Source of the DNA: Ecdyonurus torrentis
Lineage: Eukaryota; Arthropoda; Insecta; Ephemeroptera; Heptageniidae
Length of the DNA: 64,000 bases
Direction: 5' to 3'
Assembly (NCBI GenBank): GCA_949318235.1
Contig: OX439129.1
Coordinates: 9,082,349 to 9,146,348, forward strand
Made by a program: the position numbers and the translations under genes. Below the pieces are notes generated by a model, which saw only the letters and a list, made by a program, of their open reading frames with translations, had not been told where the DNA came from and made no database searches. Position 1 is the stretch's first letter; each line of letters begins with the position of its first letter. Below are positions 28,166-40,902 of the stretch, one piece after another.

Positions 28166-29691
28166 TTCATCACAATCTACTATACAATATTTTATAAACT
28201 TTGATATTTTAACAAAGTTTTCCTTGAGTCTATGCAAGTTGATAATAAAAAAATATCTAACAATCTGACAGTATGCTGTAGAACAGAAAACTTAACAACA
28301 AACTTTGCAATGTCTCCTAGGTCATAAAAATAATAATAATAACATAATAACATACTCCATGAATATGAAATATTTGTTCAGTAAAAAAATATTTAAATGC
28401 AAAAAATAATGCATTTAACGTACGTAGTTAAAAAGTTTATTTTCTTACTTATATTTCATATAGTAATTTTATTTTTCATGTAAAAAACAAACAAAAAGTG
28501 ACCTTTAATGTATTTCATGATCAAAATAGTTCGAGTAAACTTTCCCAAACTTTTGCGTGATTGCGTATCATAATCTAAAACTTTTTTTATATTTTTTTAT
28601 GATTTTAAGACAGGTTATATAAAAAAAAAACGGTTTATATAAGTAGATTGTAAGAAAGATTTGGATATTTTTCTTTTTTCTAACTGAAAATATAGCATAA
28701 ATGTAATTATTATTATACTCCCTACTCTAGATCTTACGATAACAATCAAGCTGAAGTTTTTTTTTTATTATTTACGGTGGAAAGTCAAATTATCTTTGAC
28801 CTTTTAACCTTCACTTTTGAATTGAAAAAATAATAATAATAATAAAAAGTCTACACTGTAAATTTACCGACAATAAAATATCACGTCTTTTGTATTATGA
28901 ATTTACATAAAACTTTCTTTTGATATTGTGATTAGGATCAATTTGTTTACAAAATGTAATCAATATACCAGTTCAATGTAACAAAAGTTCTTAAATTTGA
29001 ATTTCAAAGAAGTAAAAGTGAATTGGAGAAAAACAACAACAACATTCACGGTTTTTTCTTAATATTTTCAATCAAGGTTGACTCCCAAATTCAGAGTGCA
29101 CTTTTGATTATAAATGTGTAACTTATTTATACATATTTTTGTTTATGCAAAATTAAGAACACTATCTTGATTTAATCAAAATTAAAATATATATATATAT
29201 TTAGTTTGCAATATTAACATAATTGATTAAGGCAGGACATCAGCTAGTGCGGGATTTGACTAAAAGATTGTAAAGAAAGATCTAAAATTTTGCCCAGTGA
29301 TACATTAGGATTAGATATCTTCAAAAATGTAAAAAAAAAAAAAAAAAAAAAAAAAAATGGGGGTCACCATATTAAAATTTAAATTATGATTTTTTCAAGT
29401 CTTCGTTATTATCATAAGATAAAAGAGCCCATGTTAATTTTAATAATTATTTTCTGTTATCTGATGGTCACGGGTTCTGAAAATTTTATCATAGGTTGCT
29501 ATTAACTTTCAAATTGCATCATAAAGTTTCGAAGCTTTCTTTCTAGATTTTGAGATAAGAGCCATCTAAATACAAGCCTTAATCACATGCCAAAACAACA
29601 TAGTTCAAATATTTAATACTCTAAAATGTTAAACTTGCTATTTTTAACTAATTGCTATATATTTATATATTAATTTCCAATTTGTGAACTC

Positions 29692-30017
29692 TTAAAAAAC
29701 ATTGAAACAACATGTTCTAAACACGAAATGGGATCTACAAAACTGATGATATTTTTTACCAGAATGTAAATGTAGCCCCACAAGAGAGCTTGAAAAAAAT
29801 GTAAAGTATGCAATTTGCGTGAATATTCCTGTTTATGACGTCATAAACAGGCAAAAACTTGTATAAAAATGTTGTGCGGGTTGTATAAATTGAAATTTTC
29901 TGATCACTGCTACGGCGCTACTATTGGGTTTTGAGACCAATTAATGTTATTTATTTAAGTCCCATTAAGTGTTTTGTTATGTAAATGCAAATGTTTTCAT
30001 GTTGTCTATGTCTTTAA
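29692..30017 (-). mobile_element. TTAA-flanked MITE, copy 1
   Basis: Inverted and more diverged copy of the 330-bp element at 30962-31292. Shared blocks include ATGCAATTTGCGTGA, GTAGCCCCACAAGAGAG and TGTGCGGGTTGTATAAAT. It ends with TCTATGTCTTTAA. No coding capacity. Confidence 0.65.
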
Positions 30018-30804
30018 TAGTTGCATGGTTAATACATAATACATGCCTTTAACTTGAAATACTTTTTTGTTCCACTTTTGTAACCTTATGTTCACAAGTT
30101 AACAAATTTAACTCAAAAACACTTTCATAAATGTGTATTGATTTATAATGTGTATTTTGACTATTTATTTATTTATCGGCACGTATTTTTCAATTAATAA
30201 TGAAATACACTTGTATCATTACTTTCATGTTTGTTTTTTGTAATTTTATTCATTAGTAATTGACGTGTAAGTAGAATGATCATTAGAGTAAAATATTTAT
30301 AAAATCTAAACAACTCTTTTTTTTTTATACATACATTCATGTCATTATGACTATATGTTATTATATATACAAAAAAACTATTATATTGAGTGACGTCAAA
30401 AATAGGAAAATGACGATTTGACAGTAAATCTATAATATTTCTACTGGCGACCAAGCGCTGAGGTGAAGGTCACATAAATTGTTTCTTTGCAAAAAAATAT
30501 ACAAAATACCAATGCGGGGGAGTAAAATAGGAAACACATGTTTATTGTATACTCGTGTGTGTTAAGGGCAAGGTTTGCAGCTTGTAAGTTTCAATAATAA
30601 ACAAAACGTCCTTACGGGATCTTTGCCAAAAATCTTCAATGCTAAGAAAATGCAAAACTACCTTCATCATCATATTAAAGCATGATGAAGAAAAATATAT
30701 TTAGTTTTTTAAATAGGAGGTTATGGAATGTTAAAAAGCTCATAACAGTTACATGCATTTAAACAAAGTTTTATTATATACGAGCTTTATTGTTCTTTTT
30801 ATAC

Positions 30805-31345
30805 ACGGGCAAAAATAAATACGTATTAATTATGCTAGCTTATTTTCAGCACAGTTTTGTTCAGAGTACAGCATAATCTAGGCTATACTGCATAATAACT
30901 ATGCAATATATAGCTGTAATGTTATTTTGTACAGCATAATTATTTATGTTGTTCTGATTAAAGGAATAGACCAGAAGAAAACATAAGCATTTATATCAAC
31001 ATAAATAACTTACATAAATAACTTTAGTTTATATCAAAACCCAACTGTAGCTCCGTAGCAGTGAACAGAAATTTTCAATTTATGCAACCCGCACAACATT
31101 TTGTTTTACTAATTTTTGCATGTTTCTGATGTCAGAAACATGAATAGTCACGCAAATTGCATAATTTACAGTATTTTTACGCTCTCTCGTGGGGCTACAT
31201 TAACATTATGGTAAAAATTGTCATTTGTTTTGAAGAACCCATTTCGTGTTTATTCATTAAAAAGTACATGTTGTTTTATATGGTCTATGGCTTTAAGCAT
31301 CATTTATGCTATAATGACATAAATGCAGCATAAATTACGTAATAT
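30805..31345 (+). repeat. Interrupted copy of a ~230-bp AT-rich repeat
   Basis: 30805-30957 and 31297-31345 are two halves of one repeat that reads uninterrupted, in the other orientation, at 33190-33425 (shared blocks TACAGCATAATCTA, AGCATCATTTATGCTATA, AAATGCAGCAT). The gap is filled by the TTAA-flanked MITE, so this repeat is the older insertion. Confidence 0.6.
30962..31292 (+). mobile_element. TTAA-flanked MITE, copy 2 (nested in another repeat)
   Basis: 331 bp lying between two TTAA tetramers (30958-30961 and 31293-31296). The ends AGGAATAGACC and GGTCTATGGCT form short imperfect terminal inverted repeats. TTAA duplication is the habit of piggyBac-type transposases, but the ends do not show the usual CCC start, so the superfamily is uncertain. 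It splits the repeat seen uninterrupted at 33190-33425. Confidence 0.75.
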
Positions 31346-32119
31346 ATAATTTCCTTGTACGAATAAGCAATATTTACATTTGTGCAATTAAATTCATTTT
31401 GATGCTTCTAAATGTAAATTTAAATCAATCAAATTGATTGCAGATAAAAAATATTGCACAATGTGAACAAGTCTTTAAACTTATTATTATTATTTAATAT
31501 TTATGTCAATTACGTACAAGGAAGTAGTTTTTCTTACTACGTCACGTATTATATATCATTATAATATATTATCATTCTTTCCCGAATTCAATGCAAAATT
31601 TATATTCTTAAGAAATTTAAATTCTTAACCAAAAATATTAAAAGAAAATATATACGTATATATTTTCATATATAGTATGATTCAGAACCAAAATATATTA
31701 TTTTTAGCTTTAAATATATATAATTTAATTTAAATTGTCTAAAAGAATTTTTTCTTTCTTCCGTGTTTGATATCAAACAAGCATAAAATTTTAAACACAG
31801 TGCATGAAACTAAATAACTTCCATTAAAACAAGACTCTGTATACATCTAAAAACTGGATTTTATGGAAAAGAGTAAAGATGGTGAAATACGCTTTAAAAA
31901 AAATGTATTTCTCTCATACACATACACACATTTTGAACATTTTGTAAAATTTAGTGTTTTCCAGACGAAATAACTAAGGTTAGATGTAAATAAAATAGTA
32001 GGGAAACTGACATTAGGTTGAACAGTTTTAAATAATATCTTACTGTTTTTGAAAGCGCAACCACCTAAAAATCCATAACCTTTGCTCAAATCATGACTTG
32101 TGTATTAGTTTTTTTTTAA

Positions 32120-32243
32120 TGGACCACTTGCAATGGATAAACTATTTAAAATAAAATTAAATATTCTTAATGCATTTCTGATGGAAAAATATTTTTCATT
32201 TACATGTTGCAACAATTAAAAACATTTAATTGCAAGTGGTCCA
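32120..32243. mobile_element. 124-bp MITE with perfect 15-bp ends
   Basis: Terminal inverted repeats TGGACCACTTGCAAT (32120-32134) and ATTGCAAGTGGTCCA (32229-32243) are perfect. AT-rich interior, noncoding. Confidence 0.7.
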
Positions 32244-32291
32244 AAAACTTACAGTGATCAAAATGTTTAATCAGTGATTTTCTAACGGCCT

Positions 32292-32410
32292 GGTTCACAA
32301 TGATTCGTAAGTTCACATACATAGCTTCACGTAAGAATCTAAATAACATTGATTGTTTGTATCTTATTTTCTTAACGTAAAATTTATGTGAATTTACGCG
32401 TCGTTGTGAG
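32292..32410. mobile_element. ~120-bp inverted-repeat element
   Basis: Imperfect arms GTTCACAATGATTCGTAAG / TTTACGCGTCGTTGTGA. Its outer GGCCTGGTTCACAA resembles the GGCTTGTTCACAA end of the element at 39666-39780. Confidence 0.5.
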
Positions 32411-33189
32411 GTCTACTAATATTGTTAGTGATAAACGATCACTATAATTTTAGAACAATAAAAAAAATTGTAATGTAAGTCGTGAACTATATTTGGAAAA
32501 AAAGTATAGACGAAGACAAGAATAAAAATTGTCATTGTTGAATGTCTATGAATAAGATTAAATTAATGTAAAAATGATAAAAATAAGTTATTTTCTGAAA
32601 CAAAATAAAATCAATAGCATTGCCCTTGGATCATTTGTTATTTTATTCTTATAAGAATAGTTCCTTTAGAGAACTATATTTAGACAAAACCCTACGTAAT
32701 AATTTAACGCAAATTATACTTTCAAATTATATAAGAACGGACAATGGCCTCTCACGAACTATACACAGTATGTTAATATTTTCTTTTGTTCATACAACAA
32801 AAAGCAATAAAGGAAATTAATCTTTTTAATAAACTTAAAATTATTAAAAATGCAAAATTATTAATAATAACATACTTGTTATATATCATGTTGGTATATA
32901 ATTCTAATTTAGAAAGTAATTTATGTTGCAGTGGTTTTATAATTACAAAATAATGTTTACGATGCATGAATATATTATAAATGGTTTTATTTCACAACGC
33001 TAATACTTTATCTAATATATACCTAATCCGTAAAAGTACAACAAAAAACATTACAACATAGCGTGATTTGTCATGGTATAAATTTATAAGTGACAGTATA
33101 ATGTTTAATATATTTGCATCTATTCGTGCTTGTGCACTAGATATGCAAATTTTATTTTTCTCTCACGGACTTTCATTTTATGCATTTTT

Positions 33190-33425
33190 TTTATTACTAC
33201 ACGGAAAATTTTAATTACATAATTCATGCTGCATTTATATTTTATTTTTATAGCATAAATGATGCTCTATAATGATGCTATTTATATAAATATATAATTC
33301 TTTACAACATTATATTTATGCTATTATAACATAGCTATTAAGAAGTCTAACATAGATTATGCTGTATTGAATAAAATGTGTTGAAAATGAGCTATCATAA
33401 TTATTATGTATTTATTTTTTGTACG
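33190..33425 (-). repeat. Uninterrupted copy of the ~230-bp AT-rich repeat
   Basis: Inverted relative of the split copy at 30805-31345. Outer ends carry ACGGAAAA on the left and GTACGGAAAA on the right. Serves as the empty-site reference for the nested MITE. No coding capacity. Confidence 0.55.
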
Positions 33426-35452
33426 GAAAAGGGTAACTAAAGAGTTACTATATTTAGATGTTTTTTATAATAAATTTGTTACAGTTTTACAGGTATTTTT
33501 TTTTTTTATTTAAAGAGCAAGATGAAGAAATTACGTTTATACTAACGAGTTACTGTTTAAACTTTTTTCAACCAAGTTATTGGTTTGTACTGAAGAGTTA
33601 CATCTATATGTAACTGAATAATTTGTTAAATTTATATTTTCCGTTTGTTCGTGACAATAATGAACATGCAAAAATGAAATATTTTATTTTTAAACTTATT
33701 CTAAAGTTATCGATACAAATTCCAACCTGATTTCACTGTAACAATAAAGTACTGTATTTGTATTAACATTATTAACTTTTAAAATTTGAAATAATATTTT
33801 TAAATTTATTAAAAAATAATAATAATAATAAAAAAATGTCGCATGTGCCGCTGTTTTCAAGAACATGTAATATTCTCTATTATAGAGATTGAACAGATGA
33901 GATTAATATCCCAATCAAGAAGCATTTAGTGTAGGTTTTTTGACCCCAATTTTTTTCTTTTTTAAATAAATTTCATAATTATTAATATTTTTATTTTTAC
34001 CATTATAATTTATTTTATTAATGTATTTTTTGTTATAATCTTTATAATTTTAATTAATAAAAAGTTTTTTAAATTAATTAATGCATTAAGGATAAGTTTT
34101 TTTTTAAGTTTTGAGCAATATTGCTCAGTATTGATATTAATAAATTATTATTATTATTTATTATTATTAACTTTATTCAATATGGCAGCAACAGGTCAGG
34201 TTAAATAAGTTCAAGATTTTATATTATACTATTTTCAAAGTAAATCATAATAATATATTATTAACAAATTTTCATCACATGTCACAATAGTAAACATAAC
34301 GTACAGACAGTACGTGGTTTGCAAAAGAAATTGATTTCTTATACTGTCATATGTATTGAATTACAATATTAATTAATACCTCAACAAAATTATTATTTAA
34401 TAAAAAGTAATAAATTATTCAGTGACATAGGAAGTGCGAGTCAAGTCTCGAAATTTCCAAATATGTAATATGTTTAACGAGTTAAAAAAAAAAAAAAATG
34501 TGCGACGTTAAAAGTCACGCAACGACAGTAAATACAAAACGCGAGAGAAAACTCAAATATGCAAGATACATAGCGTGTCTAAAAAACCCAACAGGAACAT
34601 GAAAACCGCATGTATACGTACTTTACAATAATTTAGGATGTGGTTTCCTCATTTATTGCAATTTATTTATTAGAAAAAAATAAATATTTTTTTTAAACTC
34701 TAATAATAATTATTACAGGTGTTATTATATAGTTTAAAATACATTGGGGTGTCATGAAATTAAGTAAAAGTCAAAAGGGGTTAGATTTTTATCAATAAAT
34801 TTATGTTTTTAGGTCACTTATGAAAGATAATATACACATTGTATAAAAGACTGATATTATTTTTTGAATGGCGGGGTGTAATTTGAAATTAATTTATTCA
34901 TACAAAGACCTCATTTTACCAAAAAAATTGCACTATACAGTATAATAATGTATATACACTGCGCAGATATAATTTGGAACAAAGATAATCTTGATAGAAG
35001 TATACGTATAAATAATTTACATTTTAGTTTACGGACAAATTTAAACATCGATCATCTTACTTAATTCATACGAAAAGGAAGTTAAAATATATTATGTTTT
35101 ACTAAATATTTATCTTATACCATCATCTTCTTAAAATGTTTACGTAAGGTACGTACGTAATATACACACACGTATTATAATTTTTATTACATCTATTAAA
35201 TGATGAGGAAAGTTTTAAGTTATATAAAACTCACTACCTTTGGAAATTTTATCCTTTAGCTTAAATTCTTATAAGCAACCGTTTTAAGGAGATTAAAAAA
35301 AAAATGTACATCAAGCACACAATTTTTGGCATAAAATATTACGTATATCAAAAGAGATGCTTATAACGGTACATGTGTTACACACACTAGCGCAAACTAA
35401 GAAATGTATGATTATTACTTCGATTGTTCAAGCAATGCAATGTTGTGAAAAT

Positions 35453-35589
35453 GTACACAGGATCGCGATAATATATATATATTTTTTTTTTGGTAGTCAA
35501 AAACTCGCACTAAATTTGCAATGTTATACTTATGAGAAAAACACGCACTGGATTTAAATAGTAAAATATGTTATCGCAGTCATGTGTAC
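35453..35589. mobile_element. GTACAC-ended MITE, copy B
   Basis: Same ends (GTACACAGGATCGCGATAAT, right end ATGTGTAC) and core (TAAATTTGCAATGTTATACT) as 15639-15766. No coding capacity. Confidence 0.6.
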
Positions 35590-36026
35590 GCAATATAAGT
35601 TTGATAACATGAAAATTTAAAGTTTTTTTTTTATGAATACTTTTTATGCAAAATAATAATAATAATAATAATAAATAATAATAATGCAACTCATGAACAG
35701 ACAATTTGTGTCGCGAGCCACGACTAATCCTAAAAAGTAATGTTTATAAAATAGATGTATATATCGCGTGATTTAATATAATAGAATAAATAGATATAAA
35801 AAAATACGCATCTTGAATAAAAATCAAATTTGTGTTAAGTCATGTTTACAAGGTGCAATATTTTCAATGTGAACTAAAATTTGATTAATTGCAATCTCCT
35901 TTAAAAAATGAAAGAAAGAAAGAAGATAAAAAAGTTTTTAAATTTATTACGTATTGCAAACATTGCTCGATGTGAGCAGGGCTTATATAATATATGGTAA
36001 TAAGAAAAAAAAAAACAAAAAACAAA

Positions 36027-36057
<31 letters not shown>

Positions 36058-36396
36058 CAAAAAAACAGAGACGTTAATATTTTATTAATTAGAAGAGTCA
36101 TTGTTTTGTTGAATTAAAAATATATATTACATTCATACTGAATAAAAATTAAGTAAATTTTTTGGCTTTTAATTTGTGCATAATTATTACAATTTATTTT
36201 CAATTGCATATAATATACACATCATACGTATAATGTATATTGTGTGATATAGCACTTATGAAATATATGGACACACCATGCTAAAAATAGCGTAGCAAGT
36301 AACTTTTTCACGTTTTCATTCATAATTACGCTAAAAAACTGAGACACAAACATATATTCTGCATGATACCACACAAACATTTAAAAAATGTAAAGG

Positions 36397-36427
<31 letters not shown>

Positions 36428-37440
36428 GTGAAAATGTTTATTTAAATATCTAGAGCGTGCAATATAAATATAAAGTTAAAATATAAATAAACATTTATTA
36501 TCTTAATTTATGGCAAGAGTAGGACATGAATGTCCTTCTAAATAATACTCCTGACCACTGGAAAAAGATGCATGAAATTTAATAGTTATAAAAATTAGTA
36601 CGTAGAACGCAAAGTTTTTTTTTTCTTTTTTTTTTTTCTTTTTTTTTTCTATTGAATATATTCTGTTTTTTAATAACGCATTGTATGTTGAGCAATGTTT
36701 AGAGCTGATCGCTTTTACTTTGTTTATTTGACTGAACCTAATGTGATCAGATAATAAAAATAAATAATGGTTTTAAAGTTATCTAAAAGGCATCAAAATT
36801 TGATGGTATACCGATGAATTTAATTTTACCTTCTATATAACCATAGCCTTTATAACCATTAAATGTCATGATTATCATCATTTTAAGTATTATAACAATT
36901 ATGAGCTATTTTTAAAAATTTGATGTTTATTTTGATATACAAATAAATTTTAAAAATATATAAATTAAATAAAAAAATTATTTAGTGAAAAAAATATATC
37001 TCTATAAATAAAAAAACAAACAGAGCGTCAACTTAACTTTATTCAAAATAATAAGATTTAAAATATATTAAAAATTTAAATACTAAAAAGCACTTGAAGT
37101 TCAAGATAAAATACTTACTTATATTTAATAATAGCATAATAGTACTATGATAATAGTAACAAAACTTTGCTTTCCTCCAAATTATAATTAAATAATAAAA
37201 ACAATACAATCGCCAACAATATAGTAATATATAATATCAAAATGACTTAAGAAGTCAAGGACACGCAACTTTATACACTTATTGCATGCACAAGCTCATT
37301 ACTTCTTTGTAGCACCAACCTTGCCAACCTCTTATTACAAGGTTGTATATTATATTCACGTACTTTTCTACATTAAGAAATTGAAAGTGTCCGCATGTAA
37401 TAATAAAACGTGTATTGTTGCAGAGTTACGTTATTGTGTG

Positions 37441-40236
37441 ATGGTGTTATTGAACGAACTTGAAATGGCGACCCCTGGCGAAAGCGATTCACCCCCAGCT
37501 ACTAATGAAGAGGAAGCCGCCTCCCCATCTTCAGCCCCACAATCTCCAGCAGCAATCATCGGTTCACCAGACGCCGCTGCCGAGGTCTGAACCCTGAACT
37601 TTGAATTGCACGTAATTTACATGTCTGCTGATTACAGGCTCTGATAAACCGCGGCTATATGCAGTCATTAAGAGTAATGACCTCTTCACATATATAGCAA
37701 ACAATAATGGCATTCAAATGACTTTGTATATATTTAGTATTTTTTAAATGGAAACTATATAATACTTTTCCATTATGCATATACTTGTTATATACGTAAT
37801 ACCACACGGTAACCATTATTATAAGTAATGTAAAATCGATTTTTATGTCTAGCCGCGCATATCAGAAAATTTTATCATCAACTATATGGTTATTAATCAT
37901 TTTAAATATACAGTATATTCTTGCTTTTGTTGCTGTCATTATATTTAAAGCGCAATAATTTCTTGTAAAGATTTTCTATAAAAATCAATACTTTATATTA
38001 AATACTTATAAAAAATAATTAAATTTCATATTTAAAATTTAAATATCTAGATATACACGGAATATGTATGTACATATAAAGTACAAATTAATAAAACTTT
38101 ATCTACAAATCTGTCAACTATACATGCACATTTTATTGCACGCAGGATATGATGCCTGCCTCTATGACTCCCGACCCGGAGGAAGCAAAGCAGATGGAGG
38201 AAACAATGATGGAATCGGCAGCAGAAGAAATAATGACGTCAGTCGATGATGCAACGGAAGAGGTTATCTCGGTGATTGACAATGCCCAAGAAGCAGCTCA
38301 AGACAAAGTAATTAAATATATTATACAATAACAGTACAATTATAATATATATATCACAAAATAAAATTAATAAATTCATACATTATGGAATATAATTTGT
38401 AAATAAACAATTTAAAAATGTGAGAAGAAAATAAATTAATTATGTATATTAAAATATTCATTATTATTTTTATCGGCATAATACACATGTATAATGTACT
38501 ATTGAATAAAAGAAATGTCAATGTATTTATGCGGTATGCCTAACACTAAGGAATTTTGAAAAAAAAAAAAAATTCTAATGATTTCTTTTATCACGGTTCT
38601 GTATAGGCTGGAGAGGTGATGGATTCTGCAATGGACCACTTACGAGTAGAGGAGGTAATTGAAAAGGCAGAGGATATGGTAGACAGCGCGCAAAATGAAA
38701 TGCAACAGACAACACAGTCTCTTGGTGCGTCCATAGGTATATATAAGAAAAAATTAAATTAAAGTTCGCTTTTTATAATAAACTAGAAAATGACGAAATA
38801 AATTCTGCGTGTGCAGAGGATCTTCAAACTTCCACATAGTAATGATAAAAAAAAATTGGCTCATCTTCCATTATACCTTTTTTTTATTGCTAGTTTCAAT
38901 TTGTGTTATGATAAATCGATATTACGAATTAAAATTTAGTCTATAAGTATAACTTGAGCTGTAAGAGTGAGATATATTATATTAACGCGATGTAGTTATT
39001 AATATAATTTCAATTTCGTGTTTTTTACTTGCACTTTTTTTTTTTTTTTTTTTTTTTTTTTCAAAACTTGCTAAACATTAAATTTATTATATGTATTTTG
39101 ATTGATTAAGTTATTGAAAGGAAATTTCTTTTTGCAGGCAACAAGGTTGCAAAATTCCTTGATGGCAACTTGAGAAAAGTAAAATCACTACTTCATCTTA
39201 ATGAAAAAACTACAAGCGAAGAAGGTAAGACAAAAATAATGCAGCAGAATGTTAAATATGGACAATATTTTTTGAGCAGTTTGAGAATAACAAGAAGAAT
39301 GCGTTCTATAAAAATTACAAAGACAAGCTGATAATAATGATAAATTTTTTAAGTGTGCGCTTATAATTTTTCTCTATTTATTCCGTTTCTGATAATTCAA
39401 TCGTACATTTTTTTCCTGTTTCGTGTAAATAAAACTTTTAATTTAACTTTTACACACACACACAATTTTTTTTTTTTAAACGCATCACAATTTGGAAAAT
39501 GGTATCAAAACTATACAAATAAATAAATGAAATATTTTAATGCAAATATATCTTATTTTCAGAAATGGAATCAGCAAAAAATCTATCTAGCAGTACGGGA
39601 AACTTAGATGATATGGCTTCAACAATGAGAAAAGTAAGTATTCAAAAGCAAAATTAAAAACTAAATGGCTTGTTCACAATAAGCTTTTTCTAATTGGAAA
39701 ATTGTTAAGTGAGCTCCATAAGAATGCATATTATTTTGATCATTCCAATATTCCAAAAGCTTATTGTATGGACACGGCTTTAGAATATAATATAATTAAA
39801 GGGAGCTGCTCTCATATTGAGACGTAATTTCTTAACGTATAATTTAATATTCTTTATAGATTTATCAGTGTCAAAATTTGGGAAGTCAAGTTGCAATTTG
39901 AACAAATTTACAATTAATTCAAAGCATGGCAATCACACTTCAGGATGAGACTTCATGTAATATTCAGTTTTACTCTGATTATATCTCATACATGACTTCT
40001 CATTTGAATATAATAGACATTATTTGAGATCATCAAAATATAATTAATTATTGCTTCTCATGAAACAACCACGATGACTATAGTTTCCTGGATGTGGGAA
40101 TTTCCCTGTAACGTCCTTTTATATTTTCACAATAATTTTTTTATGCTTAAAAAAATAAGTATACTATCCTAAAAGAAATATAATAAATAAATATTTTTTT
40201 TTATGTTTACAGTCCAGAGCCTGTAGTATCCTGTAA
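37441..40236 (+). CDS. Acidic helical protein with C-terminal CaaX box (family not recognised)
   Basis: Six exons join in consistent phases: 37441-37584, 38146-38307, 38607-38736, 39138-39224, 39563-39633 and 40213-40236, giving 205 residues. The first intron donor (gtctga) is weak; the others are standard. Residues 1-60 are rich in Pro, Ser, Ala and Glu and look disordered. Residues ~62-145 read as amphipathic acidic helix (for example VEEVIEKAEDMVDSAQ). A basic patch GNLRKVKSLL follows, then a Ser-rich linker, then MRKSRACSIL and stop. The terminal CSIL fits a CaaX box with X=Leu, which geranylgeranyltransferase I normally modifies, so membrane attachment is likely; the nearby Lys/Arg would help. 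Start could be codon 1 or Met9 (37465), which has an equally good context. A possible 3' splice site just upstream (ending at about 37422) suggests a noncoding first exon further left. I do not recognise the family and assign no function. Confidence 0.75.
39666..39780. mobile_element. ~115-bp inverted-repeat element in the CaaX gene
   Basis: Arms GGCTTGTTCACAATAAGCTT and AAGCTTATTGTATGGACACG, imperfectly complementary, in the last intron of the CaaX gene. Confidence 0.5.
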
Positions 40237-40350
40237 AATTACTATGACTACGCGACTACAAAACTAATGCACTATTGATGTGATATTTTACCATAATGTA
40301 AAAAAAAAAAATAAAATAAAAAAAATGGTAACTTATAAGGGCACAACTTG

Positions 40351-40521
40351 CCAGGTACAGATTTAGTCCTTCTATGCTGTACCTAATATATTAAATATGA
40401 TAATTAATTATGAATTGTAATACTTTAGAATACAGTAATTTTTAGGTTTAGTATACCTATTATTAAGTTTCTAGAAAGCCTAATTTTAATCTTAACTTTG
40501 ATAACCTAGATCTGTACCTGG
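40351..40521. mobile_element. 171-bp MITE in the 3' flank of the CaaX gene
   Basis: Ends CCAGGTACAGAT (40351-40362) and ATCTGTACCTGG (40510-40521) are perfect inverted repeats. It lies in the likely 3' UTR or just beyond it. Confidence 0.55.
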
Positions 40522-40902
40522 TCATATTTTGGTATTATAAATGACAAAAATAAAGATATTTTATGTAATTAGTTCAAAAACAAATATATTACTTAATAAA
40601 TGTTTAAGGTATAAGAAAAAAAATTATTCAGATTGTTTACTGTAAATGTTTAGAAGTTGCAGTAAATAACACAACTTAAAAAAAAAAAATTAAAAACTAT
40701 AATTTATTTTACATTTTTATAATTTAATTTACTTCTTTACATTTATAGTAAAAGGTATCTAATTAAATAACATACATATCAATTTAATTATTGTAATTAA
40801 AGGATATTTAAGTGTTTTGTACAGTAAATAAAGTCTCTGTATTCTAGCACATAAAAATAAACAAAATCACAGCACTAACAAAAAAATGTGTTCAGTCTTA
40901 TT

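Larger units (their letters stand above)
20420..37420. other. Intergenic region, no gene found
   Basis: AT-rich DNA with the MITEs, LINE tails and GC islands listed separately; also poly-T/poly-A bounded segment 21142-21424 with CTTGGCA/TGCCAAG near its ends, a GA run (22990-23011), poly-A (29331-29357, 36395-36423) and a CAAAA-rich tract (36006-36065). No coding sequence recognised on either strand. Confidence 0.6.
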
